Origin: Candidatus Aminicenantes bacterium UBA4820
GTDB taxonomy: Bacteria; Acidobacteriota; UBA4820
DNA: 18,900 nt
Reading direction: 5' to 3'
NCBI GenBank assembly: GCA_002402325.1
Contig: DHFQ01000056.1
Location: forward strand, 4,589-23,488
Made by a program: the position numbers and the translations under genes. This document shows positions 1-7,222 of the stretch, piece after piece. The notes under the pieces were generated by a model. The model worked only from the letters and a program-made list of their open reading frames with translations, had not been told where the DNA came from and did not search any database. Positions within the stretch are counted from its first letter, which is position 1; every line of letters starts with the position of its first letter.

Positions 1-509
1 AATCGCAGGCAAGAAACCGTTACACCCTCTTTGCTGAACAGGCAAGGAAGGAGAATTTCGAGAAGATTGCTCAAATCTTTATTGAAACAGCGGAGAATGA
101 GTTTGAGCATGCGAAGAGAATTTTTAAATTTCTTGAAGGTGGCGAGGTAGAGATTGATGCATCATATCCTGCGGGTAAAATTGGGTCAACCGCTGAAAAT
201 CTTCAATCTGCAGCCGATGGTGAACATTATGAGAACACAACGATGTACCCGGAGTTTGCTCAAGTGGCAGAAGAGGAAGGTTTTAAACCTGTTGCGACTG
301 TGTTAAGGCTTATAAGCAAAGTTGAAGTTGAACACGAGAAAAGGTATCTTCAACTTTTAGAAAAGGTAAAAAATGAATCCTATTTTAAAAGAGAAAAGCC
401 TATAAGGTGGAAATGTTTAAAGTGCGGTTATGTTCACGAAGGTCCAGAACCACCGGGGGCGTGCCCTGTATGCCAGCAGCCAAAGGCTTTCTTTGAACCA
501 GTTGAATAG
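1..509 (+). CDS. rbr: Rubrerythrin, 5'-truncated by the window edge
   Basis: Rubrerythrin is a cytoplasmic non-haem di-iron peroxidase that reduces hydrogen peroxide in anaerobes, taking electrons through its own rubredoxin domain. The reading frame is open from base 3 without a start codon, so about 169 residues are visible and, against a usual length near 190, roughly 20-25 are missing. The visible part starts with the family signature SQARNRYTLFA. It continues with helices carrying ExxH iron-ligand motifs (ENEFEH and VEVEH) and ends in a rubredoxin-like domain with two CxxC pairs, CLKC-GY and CPVC. An ATG at 243 lies inside the di-iron domain and is not the start. The CDF exporter follows after 29 bp, so the two may share a transcript. 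Identification is firm; only the N-terminus is unseen. Confidence 0.95.
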   Translation, partial: SQARNRYTLFAEQARKENFEKIAQIFIETAENEFEHAKRIFKFLEGGEVEIDASYPAGKIGSTAENLQSAADGEHYENTTMYPEFAQVAEEEGFKPVATVLRLISKVEVEHEKRYLQLLEKVKNESYFKREKPIRWKCLKCGYVHEGPEPPGACPVCQQPKAFFEPVE

Positions 510-538
510 GAATTGTCCTGTTCTAATTTAAAAAGAAT

Positions 539-1435
539 ATGATCAAGAAGGAAGCAGACAAACCACTTTATCTAAGTGTAATTTTAAACGGGGCTATTTT
601 TTTTGTGGAACTTGCTTTTGGATTCATAACAAATAGCCTTGCTTTAATTTCCGATGCTTTTCATAACTTAACTGACCTGTTGGCGGTTTTTATTGCTCTC
701 ATTTCAAGAATAGCGGGCAGAAAGCCGCCAACTTTAAAACACACTTATGGTTTTAGAAGAGTAGAAATATTTGCCGCATTTTTCAATGCAATGATACTCT
801 TTGTGCTTATGGCTTTTCTTTTGAGAGAATCAATTCTGCGTCTCTTAACTCCAATAAATCCTCCAAAAACGCTAATCGTTTTTTTGGTTGCATCTTTTGC
901 TTTTCTTGCGAATTTTGCATCTGCGATATTACTGCATTCTCATAGAAAAGACGATGTTAATATTAAAATAGCCTTCGTTCATATGTGTCAGGATGCCCTG
1001 GTTTCCCTCATTGTTATCATCTCATCTCTCTTTTATGGATTTTCTTTTGGAAAATATGTTGACCCAATAGCCACAATTTTGGTTTCACTGTTTGTGATAA
1101 AAAGCACGATTTCAATTTTCTTTAAGACTATAAGAACTTTTCTTGAAGGTGTTCCTTATGGGCTTAATATAAAGGAAATATCTGATTTTGTGGAATCAAA
1201 ATATCCAGAGGTTTCAATACACCACATACACCTGTGGCAAAATGGACCAGATGAGATTTTAATGACAGCCCATATCCAAATCAAAGGTGAATCATCAATT
1301 AAAGTGGTAGAAGAATTGTTCACAAATTTAAAAACAGATCTGGAAGAGAAGTGGAAAATTAGTCATATAACCCTTGAACCTGAAGTGTCTGGCTGCGGAG
1401 AAAATGGACTTATCTCAAATTCACACTGGAATTAA
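539..1435 (+). CDS. Cation diffusion facilitator (CDF) metal exporter
   Basis: This is a 298-residue inner-membrane proton-coupled exporter of divalent metals, probably Zn(II). Six hydrophobic segments span about residues 10-200. The two HxxxD half-sites of the transport site are present: H42/D46 in TM2 (DAFHNLTD) and H148/D152 in TM5 (HMCQD). This arrangement is typical of the zinc-transporting ZitB/CzcD-type branch, whereas iron/manganese members often carry DxxxD. The cytoplasmic C-terminal domain has the expected HHIHLW strand (228-233), and an SGCGE cysteine lies near the C-terminus. The His-rich TM4-5 loop is short (HSHRKDD). The ATG at 539 lacks a good ribosome-binding site. It sits 29 bp after rubrerythrin, which would fit a metal/oxidative-stress grouping, but no regulator site was seen. 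The metal specificity is inferred. Confidence 0.93.
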   Translation: MIKKEADKPLYLSVILNGAIFFVELAFGFITNSLALISDAFHNLTDLLAVFIALISRIAGRKPPTLKHTYGFRRVEIFAAFFNAMILFVLMAFLLRESILRLLTPINPPKTLIVFLVASFAFLANFASAILLHSHRKDDVNIKIAFVHMCQDALVSLIVIISSLFYGFSFGKYVDPIATILVSLFVIKSTISIFFKTIRTFLEGVPYGLNIKEISDFVESKYPEVSIHHIHLWQNGPDEILMTAHIQIKGESSIKVVEELFTNLKTDLEEKWKISHITLEPEVSGCGENGLISNSHWN

Positions 1436-1474
1436 AAAATCATATCCTCTATTTTTTAAAAGATGGAGATGATA

Positions 1475-1492
1475 ATGAAAACCGTAAAATGA
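1475..1492 (+). other. Five-codon mini-ORF coupled to the next gene
   Basis: ATG AAA ACC GTA AAA TGA encodes MKTVK. A GGAG ribosome-binding motif at 1466-1469 lies 5 bases upstream, while the start of the phosphoesterase at 1489 has no such motif of its own. The stop overlaps that start as ATGA. The layout suggests translation-coupled reinitiation, but it could be chance or an assembly error near a true upstream start. Confidence 0.3.
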
Positions 1493-2319
1493 AAAATGTT
1501 CCCGCTTTAAGAAAATTGGCGATTAAAATTGCAAAAGTCATGTATTTCAGCGATTTTATCTCTGAAATATCCTCCAAATTGGGTTTTCAGGGGAAAATTG
1601 TGGAGAGTCATATAACTGTTGATTTCGGATTGTCAAAGAGAGGAATAAAACCATTAAAAGCACTTTTTTTAAGCGATCTCCATTTTGGAAAACTTATTAG
1701 TAAAAAAGTGATTCAAGAATTGGTAGGCACTTTAAAAGGAAAAAGATACGATATTTTACTTTTGGGGGGGGATTTCCTTTTTCTTGATGACTGCGGAGCT
1801 GATCAGTTTAATTGGTTTCTTCAAGAAATATCTCCACCTATTCAATCTTACGCTGTTTTTGGAAACCACGATACGGAAGATATAAGGGGGAAAATAACAT
1901 CCATTTTAAATAATAATAATGTAAAAGTTCTTATCAATGAAGAGGTCGTTTTAAAGGAACCCTACGATTTTATAAGAGTTTATGGAATAGACGATATGAA
2001 ATATGGGAATCCAAAATTTAACTCTTTAAAAACGAAAAAAACAATTTTTCTTTGCCATTCACCAGAAGGGCTTTCATTCACAAATAAAGATGATGTTCAT
2101 TTTGCGATTTTTGGTCACACCCACGGAGGACAAATTGTTTTTAACAAGAAAAAACCATTTCTTCCTTTTAAGGATAAATATTCAAAGGAGTTCCCCTCTG
2201 GTTATTTTGAAAAAAATAGATTCTTGTTCCCTTTTTATGTTTCAAGAGGAGTTGGCTTTGTTTGGCTACCGATAAGGTTTTTATCTCCCTCAGAAGTAGT
2301 CTTTATTGATTTTGTTTAA
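1489..2319 (+). CDS. YaeI-like metallophosphoesterase
   Basis: This is a 276-residue calcineurin-like phosphoesterase with the full set of binuclear-metal motifs in order: D63-x-H65 (SDLHFG), GGD with D95, GNHD (N126, H127, D128), H190 (CHSPEG) and GHTH with H210/H212 followed by GGQ. The GHTHGGQ ending and the overall length are typical of the YaeI / UDP-2,3-diacylglucosamine-pyrophosphohydrolase-like branch of membrane-associated phosphoesterases. The natural substrate cannot be read from the sequence. The N-terminus is basic and mildly hydrophobic without a clear signal peptide. The start at 1489 lacks a ribosome-binding site and overlaps the stop of a five-codon mini-ORF. The 3' end overlaps the convergent aroDE gene by 17 bp. 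Lipid phosphate hydrolysis is only one possibility. Confidence 0.88.
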   Translation: MKNVPALRKLAIKIAKVMYFSDFISEISSKLGFQGKIVESHITVDFGLSKRGIKPLKALFLSDLHFGKLISKKVIQELVGTLKGKRYDILLLGGDFLFLDDCGADQFNWFLQEISPPIQSYAVFGNHDTEDIRGKITSILNNNNVKVLINEEVVLKEPYDFIRVYGIDDMKYGNPKFNSLKTKKTIFLCHSPEGLSFTNKDDVHFAIFGHTHGGQIVFNKKKPFLPFKDKYSKEFPSGYFEKNRFLFPFYVSRGVGFVWLPIRFLSPSEVVFIDFV

Positions 2320-3700
2320 GAAATTTTGAAAAGAAAATTCTGAATTGCATCTTAGCCTGGTGATAAAGAAATTCTTTGCCCCTTATTATTTTTGCCCCTT
2401 TATCCTTTGCAAATTTTTCAAACGGCGTAAGATTTTTTATTACGACCATATCAAGAAGATATTTCGCATTAAATCCTTTATCTTTCTGCCAGGGAATGTT
2501 TCTTCCATCCGAACCAATAGCGGTACAATTAAGAACAACATTGTAGTCGCCTGATTCCTTTTCTTTCCATGGGATGAAATCAACTTTGTAATAATTGCAT
2601 AATTCCTTTCCCATAGTTTCATTCCTCGACGAAACGAAAATTCTTGCCTTTCTTCTTAAAGCATAGATAGCACTTCTTGTTGCCCCACCAGTTCCTAAAA
2701 TAAGAATTTTGTCATTTTCTTCAACAAAGTTAAGACATCTCAAAAGAGCGTAAATGTCCGTTGTAAAACCGAAAAGTTTGCCATCGTCATCAACTATTGT
2801 ATTTACAGAGTGGCAAATTTGTGACTTTTTTGAAACTTTGTCAAGATAATTTATGATGGCCATTTTGTGCGGAGATGTTACCCCCACAAACTTTGTTTTT
2901 AAATAACTGAGTCCTGCAATGCCAGATTGAATGTCCTTGCAAATAAATGGAACACAAATAGCATCAATATCCTGATCTCTGAACCATCTGTTCCATATTT
3001 CTGGAATTTCAGTGTGATTAAGAGGGTAGCCAAAAAGTCCTACCACTTCTGTCTTATTTGATATTAGCAGAGGTTCATATTTTAATAACTCTTCAAGCCT
3101 TATATCACCTTCCATTGTCTTCAAAGAATGTGGTGAAAGAGAATAAACCCACCGTGAGCCATAACCAGGGGAAAGAATTTTGGCGAACTTGCTTTCCGGT
3201 CCAGAAGGGAAGGCAATGAGTCTCGGATGGGTTATCATCCTTGATGTCCATTTCAAAAATTGGGCAGAATCGCAAAAATTTTCCCTGTAAGGTACGATCT
3301 TGACATACTTCGCAAGATGTTCCAATCTGTGGGCAAGTCTTGTATAAAAACTGTAATTTTCCACTTTACCGTAAAATGAAATTATTAGTTTATTTTTATC
3401 AAGTGTGTGGGGGATTTTAAGATTTTCCGAATATGGAATATCCACGAAAGCACCCTTTTTTTGAGCCTCCATAAAAAATTTCATTTCAGATAAAGTGCAA
3501 AATGTTGGATTTCCGCTAAAAATTACCGGGTATTCTTCTGGAATATCAAGAAGCGTTCTTGCCACACTTATATTTTTAAGCCCATCTATCCTTATTTCAA
3601 CAATGTCTGCGCCAGCCTTAAAGGATAATAAAACCTCATTTCTTACATCAATGGGATTTTTGACAAAAATTGTAGATACAATTTTCTTCTTAATGCTCAT
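2303..3700 (-). CDS. aroDE: AroD-AroE fusion, divergent in both active sites
   Basis: The 465-residue protein fuses a type I 3-dehydroquinate dehydratase domain (about 1-205) to a shikimate dehydrogenase domain (about 215-460), as in known bifunctional AroDE proteins that catalyse two consecutive shikimate-pathway steps. Compared by eye with E. coli AroD, the Schiff-base lysine (K134) and the EIR pair (E35, R37) are kept. The catalytic histidine is Y110, and the substrate-binding residues corresponding to R82, R213 and Q236 are N64, K171 and D199. In the AroE half the catalytic K279 and D315, N300 and Q448 are kept and the nucleotide loop GTGGATRS is intact. The shikimate-binding serines are T230/I232 and the active-site tyrosine is V420. 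There is no frameshift or stop. It has its own promoter and diverges from gmhA. The dehydratase half may be non-catalytic. Confidence 0.85.
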   Translation of the reverse strand: MSIKKKIVSTIFVKNPIDVRNEVLLSFKAGADIVEIRIDGLKNISVARTLLDIPEEYPVIFSGNPTFCTLSEMKFFMEAQKKGAFVDIPYSENLKIPHTLDKNKLIISFYGKVENYSFYTRLAHRLEHLAKYVKIVPYRENFCDSAQFLKWTSRMITHPRLIAFPSGPESKFAKILSPGYGSRWVYSLSPHSLKTMEGDIRLEELLKYEPLLISNKTEVVGLFGYPLNHTEIPEIWNRWFRDQDIDAICVPFICKDIQSGIAGLSYLKTKFVGVTSPHKMAIINYLDKVSKKSQICHSVNTIVDDDGKLFGFTTDIYALLRCLNFVEENDKILILGTGGATRSAIYALRRKARIFVSSRNETMGKELCNYYKVDFIPWKEKESGDYNVVLNCTAIGSDGRNIPWQKDKGFNAKYLLDMVVIKNLTPFEKFAKDKGAKIIRGKEFLYHQAKMQFRIFFSKFLKQNQ

Positions 3701-3705
3701 ATTTT

Positions 3706-3735
3706 ATTTTAACCCAAAACTATAAAAGATGTTAA
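3706..3735 (-). promoter_or_regulatory. Putative promoter of aroDE, near-leaderless
   Basis: Read on the minus strand, TTAACA (3735-3730) and TAAAAT (3711-3706) are separated by 18 bases; each hexamer matches the sigma-70 consensus at five of six positions. Only five bases lie between the -10 element and the aroDE ATG. Transcription would therefore begin at or next to the start codon, which agrees with the absence of a ribosome-binding site. Confidence 0.4.
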
Positions 3736-3749
3736 GAGAGTTCCTTCTG

Positions 3750-3758
3750 TGGTAAAAT
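3750..3758 (+). promoter_or_regulatory. Putative extended -10 promoter of the gmhA-spoVG cluster
   Basis: TGGTAAAAT has the extended -10 form (TG, one base, then TAAAAT) and no good -35 element. Transcription would start near 3765, leaving a leader of about 14 bases that still contains the GGAGG ribosome-binding site at 3768-3772, six bases before the gmhA ATG. It lies back to back with the aroDE promoter inside the 78-bp divergent gap. Confidence 0.4.
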
Positions 3759-3778
3759 AAACTGATTGGAGGACCTTT

Positions 3779-4369
3779 ATGAAAGAGTTTATTAAAGGCG
3801 AACTTGAAACCATCTTTCAAAATTTAAAGATTATTGAAGAATCAATAAGAAACGATATTGATGATATCGTGGAATTTTCAGATGTAATGTCAGGTTGCTT
3901 CAAAAGAGAGAATAAAGTTCTGGTCTTTGGAAACGGTGGAAGTGCTGCTCAGGCACAACATTTTGCCGCTGAAATGGTTGGACGGTTTCAAAAAGATAGG
4001 AAAGGTTTCCCCGTTATTGCTCTTTCAACCGACACAAGTATTTTAACTTCGGTTGGGAACGATTTTGGTTTTGAATCCATTTTTGAAAGGCAAATTGAAG
4101 CGATAGGAAAAGAGGGTGATGTTGCGTTTGGAATTTCCACATCTGGCAATTCTGAAAATGTTCTTAGTGCTTTAAAAAAGGCAAAAGAGATGAAATTAAA
4201 AACCATTGCTCTTTTAGGAAGAAATGGCGGAAAAATAAAGGATTATGTTCACAAATCTATAATCTTTAAAGGAGATTTGACTCCAAGAATTCAAGAATAC
4301 CACGAAATTTGTCTCCATTTCATATCATTTTTGGTTGAACAAAATTGTTTAAAGGAGAGTGGAAGATGA
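3779..4369 (+). CDS. gmhA: Phosphoheptose isomerase GmhA
   Basis: GmhA converts sedoheptulose 7-phosphate to D-glycero-D-manno-heptose 7-phosphate, the first step toward ADP-heptose for LPS inner core or S-layer glycans. It is a cytoplasmic SIS-domain tetramer. The 196-residue protein has the family motifs GNGGSAAQAQHFAAE, GRF..DR, ALSTDTS.LT, NDFGFE, STSGNS and PRIQEYHE. The catalytic or zinc-binding residues H61, E65, Q172 and H180 fall at the same numbers as I recall for E. coli GmhA. The start has a strong GGAGG at 3768-3772. Its stop overlaps the next start as ATGA. It heads the eleven-gene cluster and supports a diderm envelope; the other heptose genes are not in the window. Confidence 0.95.
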   Translation: MKEFIKGELETIFQNLKIIEESIRNDIDDIVEFSDVMSGCFKRENKVLVFGNGGSAAQAQHFAAEMVGRFQKDRKGFPVIALSTDTSILTSVGNDFGFESIFERQIEAIGKEGDVAFGISTSGNSENVLSALKKAKEMKLKTIALLGRNGGKIKDYVHKSIIFKGDLTPRIQEYHEICLHFISFLVEQNCLKESGR

Positions 4370-4370
4370 A
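4349..4370 (+). repeat. 22-bp exact repeat at a ribosome-binding site, copy 1
   Basis: The 22 bases at 4349-4370, spanning a GGAG ribosome-binding site and the ATG of the first M16 gene, recur exactly at 7201-7222 in front of purA. The core is AAAGGAGAGTGGAAGATGAA. Confidence 0.8.
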
Positions 4371-5775
4371 AAAAGTTCTATTTCTAATATCTTTTTTGTT
4401 TTCTTTTTTTGCTTTTTCAGAAACGGATAGTTCTGATTCTACGAGATTTTTTGAAAAGCAACTTCAAAATGGAATGACACTGATTTATTATAAAATCCCA
4501 AATTCTGAAATTTCTTCAATCTATCTGGGATTCAAAGCAGGAAGCAGGTATGATGAATTTGGTTACGAAGGTGAGTCACAACTGCTTGAAATGATGGCTT
4601 TTAAAGGGACTGTAAGAATTGGCTCAAAGAATTTTGATGAAGAAAGCAAATTATCTAAAGATCTTGAAAATATTGGAGACCAGATTACACTTTTGCAAGC
4701 AGAAGGAAAAAGTGGAAAAGATGTTGATGATCTGATTAAAAAGGCTCTCCTTCTTAAGAGCAAGATTGAACCTCTTCAGGCACCTCTGGCTTTTGCCAAA
4801 TGGTTTTACGACCTTGGGGCAAAAAATAGATATGCCAAATCAAGTAAAGATTTTTTTGAAATAGGGAGTTCTTTTCCAAAAGAATCTCTTGAAGCGGTTA
4901 TGGCTATCGAAGGTGAGTGGTTTGTACAACCCGCGTTTAGAAATTTTTACGAAGAAAGAGCAATTCTTTATGATTACCAGAGTAAAGTAGCAAAAGAGAA
5001 TGTAAATGATAAATATCAAATTCTTTATTCAGATTCCTTTGGAAGAAAGATGACAAGGGGATTACCAAATGCCAATAAAATAACAATGCAAAAATTTAGA
5101 GAATACTTTAAAAAAGCGCTAAATCCAAAATTTGGGGTCATTGTGATATGCGGGGATTATCTATTTGAATATGTGGACAATCTTGCTGAAACTTTCTTTG
5201 GGAAAATTGTATCAGATCAGGAAAAACCTCTTTTTATGGATGAAATAAAGAATGATAAAAAGGTCTTTAGCTATTTGATCGAAGATGAATTACTTCTGAC
5301 AATCAAAAAGGATGACATTGAACCAGAGAGGGAGGCAATGCTTGATCTTTTTACATCAAACCTATTTCAGTCTGATAGTCCAATCTTTTCTGAAACATTT
5401 AAGAAGCAGGTATTGAGAGGAATGATTATAAATGGAGATCCTGGTCTCTGTCCTCCCAATTTATTCCTTTTAAGATTTCAACTAAAAGAAAATTCTGTTG
5501 GGGAAGAAGCAAGGAAGAATCTCAGAAATTCCCTCGAAAAGAATGTTTTCTCTAAACTGTCGTCTCAGGATTTTGAAAAAATAAAAAGAAATATTTTAAA
5601 AAATGTTTATTCTAATTCAGAGAAAATTGATGACCTTGCAAGAAGTATTGGGGAGGGATTTCTGATATCAGGAGATCCACAATATTTTATTGATTACACT
5701 ACTTCACTTGAAAAAATGACCCAACAGGACGCTAACAGGATTGCCAATTCCTTTTTTGCTTGTTTAAAGGAGTAA
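4366..5775 (+). CDS. Exported M16-fold protein lacking the zinc motif (first of pair)
   Basis: This is a 469-residue insulinase/M16-type protein. A signal peptide (residues 1-18, cut near AFS-ET) sends it to the periplasm or surface. Where active M16 peptidases carry HxxEH, it has Q72-L-L-E75-M76 in the otherwise well-kept context G-E-S-Q-L-L-E-M-M-A-F-K-G-T, so both zinc histidines are lost. The usual third-ligand region after the family-typical EER (about 196-198) reads DY rather than Glu. A Lys/Glu-rich helical insertion at about 92-137 resembles one I recall from M16 proteins of Acidobacteria-like bacteria. The start chosen is ATG 4366, with GGAG at 4354 and an ATGA overlap with gmhA; an ATG at 4345 would spoil the signal peptide. 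It probably pairs with the next gene, and catalysis is not expected. Confidence 0.85.
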   Translation: MKKVLFLISFLFSFFAFSETDSSDSTRFFEKQLQNGMTLIYYKIPNSEISSIYLGFKAGSRYDEFGYEGESQLLEMMAFKGTVRIGSKNFDEESKLSKDLENIGDQITLLQAEGKSGKDVDDLIKKALLLKSKIEPLQAPLAFAKWFYDLGAKNRYAKSSKDFFEIGSSFPKESLEAVMAIEGEWFVQPAFRNFYEERAILYDYQSKVAKENVNDKYQILYSDSFGRKMTRGLPNANKITMQKFREYFKKALNPKFGVIVICGDYLFEYVDNLAETFFGKIVSDQEKPLFMDEIKNDKKVFSYLIEDELLLTIKKDDIEPEREAMLDLFTSNLFQSDSPIFSETFKKQVLRGMIINGDPGLCPPNLFLLRFQLKENSVGEEARKNLRNSLEKNVFSKLSSQDFEKIKRNILKNVYSNSEKIDDLARSIGEGFLISGDPQYFIDYTTSLEKMTQQDANRIANSFFACLKE

Positions 5776-5779
5776 CACA

Positions 5780-7204
5780 ATGAAAAATATTTTTATTTTA
5801 GCCATTTCCGTTCTTTTTGCGATCTCTTCATTTTCATTTCAAGAGGGTAGTGTTAATGTAAAAGAAGATCATCCGCAATTTAGCAATGGAAGTTATGAAG
5901 TTCTTCAAAATGGATTACAAATCTATGCCTTTCCTTCAGATACGAAACTCCTGCATATAGTTTGCTACATCAGGGCAGGGGAAGTTTGTGGAAGCGACAC
6001 TAAAAAGGGAGTGGCCTCATTGACATTCTATTCTATTTTAACTTCTGGAACCAAAAATTTTCCAGAGGACAAACTTGATTCTCTGAAAAAAGACAAAGGA
6101 ATAGAAATCTCTACAAGTATGGATTACGAATGGGTAAAAATTGAAGTCAAATCCTTTAAGGAAGATTATGATCTTTGCCTCAATATATTGAAAGATTTTA
6201 TCTTAAATGCCAATCTGGATGAAGAAAGTATCAGTGAAGTTAAAAATTCTTTAAAAAAAGAGATAGTTTCAAAACCAGATGATGCTTCAAAAAAAGTATT
6301 TAAAACTCTTTTTACTCTTCTTTATGGTGATAATGCAATTGAATCTCAAAACATTCTTCCAAATCAGATTGAAAAAATCACCAGAGAAGAAATTGTAGAG
6401 TTCTACAAGAAATTTTATTTACTTTCTAATACTTTTATAGGTGTTACAACTTCAATGGAGGCTGAAATGCTCATAAGAAATGCCAGAAATATATTTGCCA
6501 CGACGCCGTCTAAAAGTCCGCAAAGCTGTCCTCACCCTGATAAAAACGATAATGAAAGTATTGTTACCATTTTGCAAAAGGTTAATGCTCCCGTATCTCT
6601 TGTCGGGATAGGAAAAAAGTTACATTTTCCAAAAGAAAGAAAAATTGAAGATGATTTCCCTGTTTTAGATTTGATGTCAGTTCTTCTTGTTTCAGATTCG
6701 CCTTCTGCAAGGATCTTGCATGCTTTGAAATTTGACAGGGACCTATCGGAAAATGTAATATTTAATTTCTATTTTTCATATATCCCCTCCAGAGCATATT
6801 TTACCGTTTTCTTTGATGCCCCTGCTGAGAGAACAGGTTTTGCAACCTATCTTGCTGGAAAATCTTTCGCAGATATAATCACAAATCCTCCCACAGAAGG
6901 TGAACTAAAAGATGCCAGAAATTGCATTAAAAATAAACTTGTTGATATCGTTAAGGACCCACAAAAACTACTTTATGTAAATAGTGAATACATACTTCAG
7001 GGATTTCCTAAGGACTATCTCAACAAATATTGGGAAAGAATTTTAACAGCCACTCAAAGTGATGTAGTTGATGTATCCAGAGAATATCTCTCTTTTACAA
7101 AATATCAGTATGTAATTTATGGGCCTGGTGAAAAGTTTGTCAAAGAATTTGAAGCCTTTGGGAAAATCATTATCAGAAACGCAGAAATAGATTTACCAAA
7201 TTAA
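5780..7204 (+). CDS. Exported M16-fold protein lacking the zinc motif (second of pair)
   Basis: This is a 474-residue paralogue-like M16 protein with a signal peptide (about 1-19, ISSFSF-QEG). The N-terminal M16 domain is recognisable from LQNGLQIYAF, the YIRAGE strand and the helix GVASLTFYSILTSGT. In that helix the HxxEH position reads S80-L-T-F-Y84, so no zinc ligand remains and not even the catalytic glutamate. A second M16-like half follows from about 250. In known heterodimeric M16B pairs one subunit keeps HxxEH and the other carries a substrate-binding arginine; here neither member has the metal site. The ATG at 5780 has AAGGAG seven bases upstream and follows the first gene by 4 bp. 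A structural, chaperone-like or peptide-binding role is inferred only. Frame and codon use are intact, so it is not a pseudogene. Confidence 0.82.
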   Translation: MKNIFILAISVLFAISSFSFQEGSVNVKEDHPQFSNGSYEVLQNGLQIYAFPSDTKLLHIVCYIRAGEVCGSDTKKGVASLTFYSILTSGTKNFPEDKLDSLKKDKGIEISTSMDYEWVKIEVKSFKEDYDLCLNILKDFILNANLDEESISEVKNSLKKEIVSKPDDASKKVFKTLFTLLYGDNAIESQNILPNQIEKITREEIVEFYKKFYLLSNTFIGVTTSMEAEMLIRNARNIFATTPSKSPQSCPHPDKNDNESIVTILQKVNAPVSLVGIGKKLHFPKERKIEDDFPVLDLMSVLLVSDSPSARILHALKFDRDLSENVIFNFYFSYIPSRAYFTVFFDAPAERTGFATYLAGKSFADIITNPPTEGELKDARNCIKNKLVDIVKDPQKLLYVNSEYILQGFPKDYLNKYWERILTATQSDVVDVSREYLSFTKYQYVIYGPGEKFVKEFEAFGKIIIRNAEIDLPN

Positions 7205-7222
7205 AGGAGAGTGGAAGATGAA
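7201..7222 (+). repeat. 22-bp exact repeat at a ribosome-binding site, copy 2
   Basis: This second copy of the 22-base segment at 4349-4370 places the same GGAG and spacing before the purA ATG at 7218. The identity stops two bases after the ATG. Confidence 0.8.

Noticed and set aside
1432..1459. 9-bp A/T-only inverted repeat after the CDF gene
   Set aside because: Long A and T runs pair by chance in AT-rich DNA, and the stem is too weak to call a terminator.
2303..3700. aroDE as a decaying pseudogene
   Set aside because: The frame is full length with an intact nucleotide-binding loop and a plausible promoter, and several catalytic residues are kept. It looks divergent rather than broken.
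4345..4365. Longer start for the first M16 gene at ATG 4345
   Set aside because: It would place charged residues before the signal peptide and ignore the GGAG plus ATGA-overlap start at 4366.
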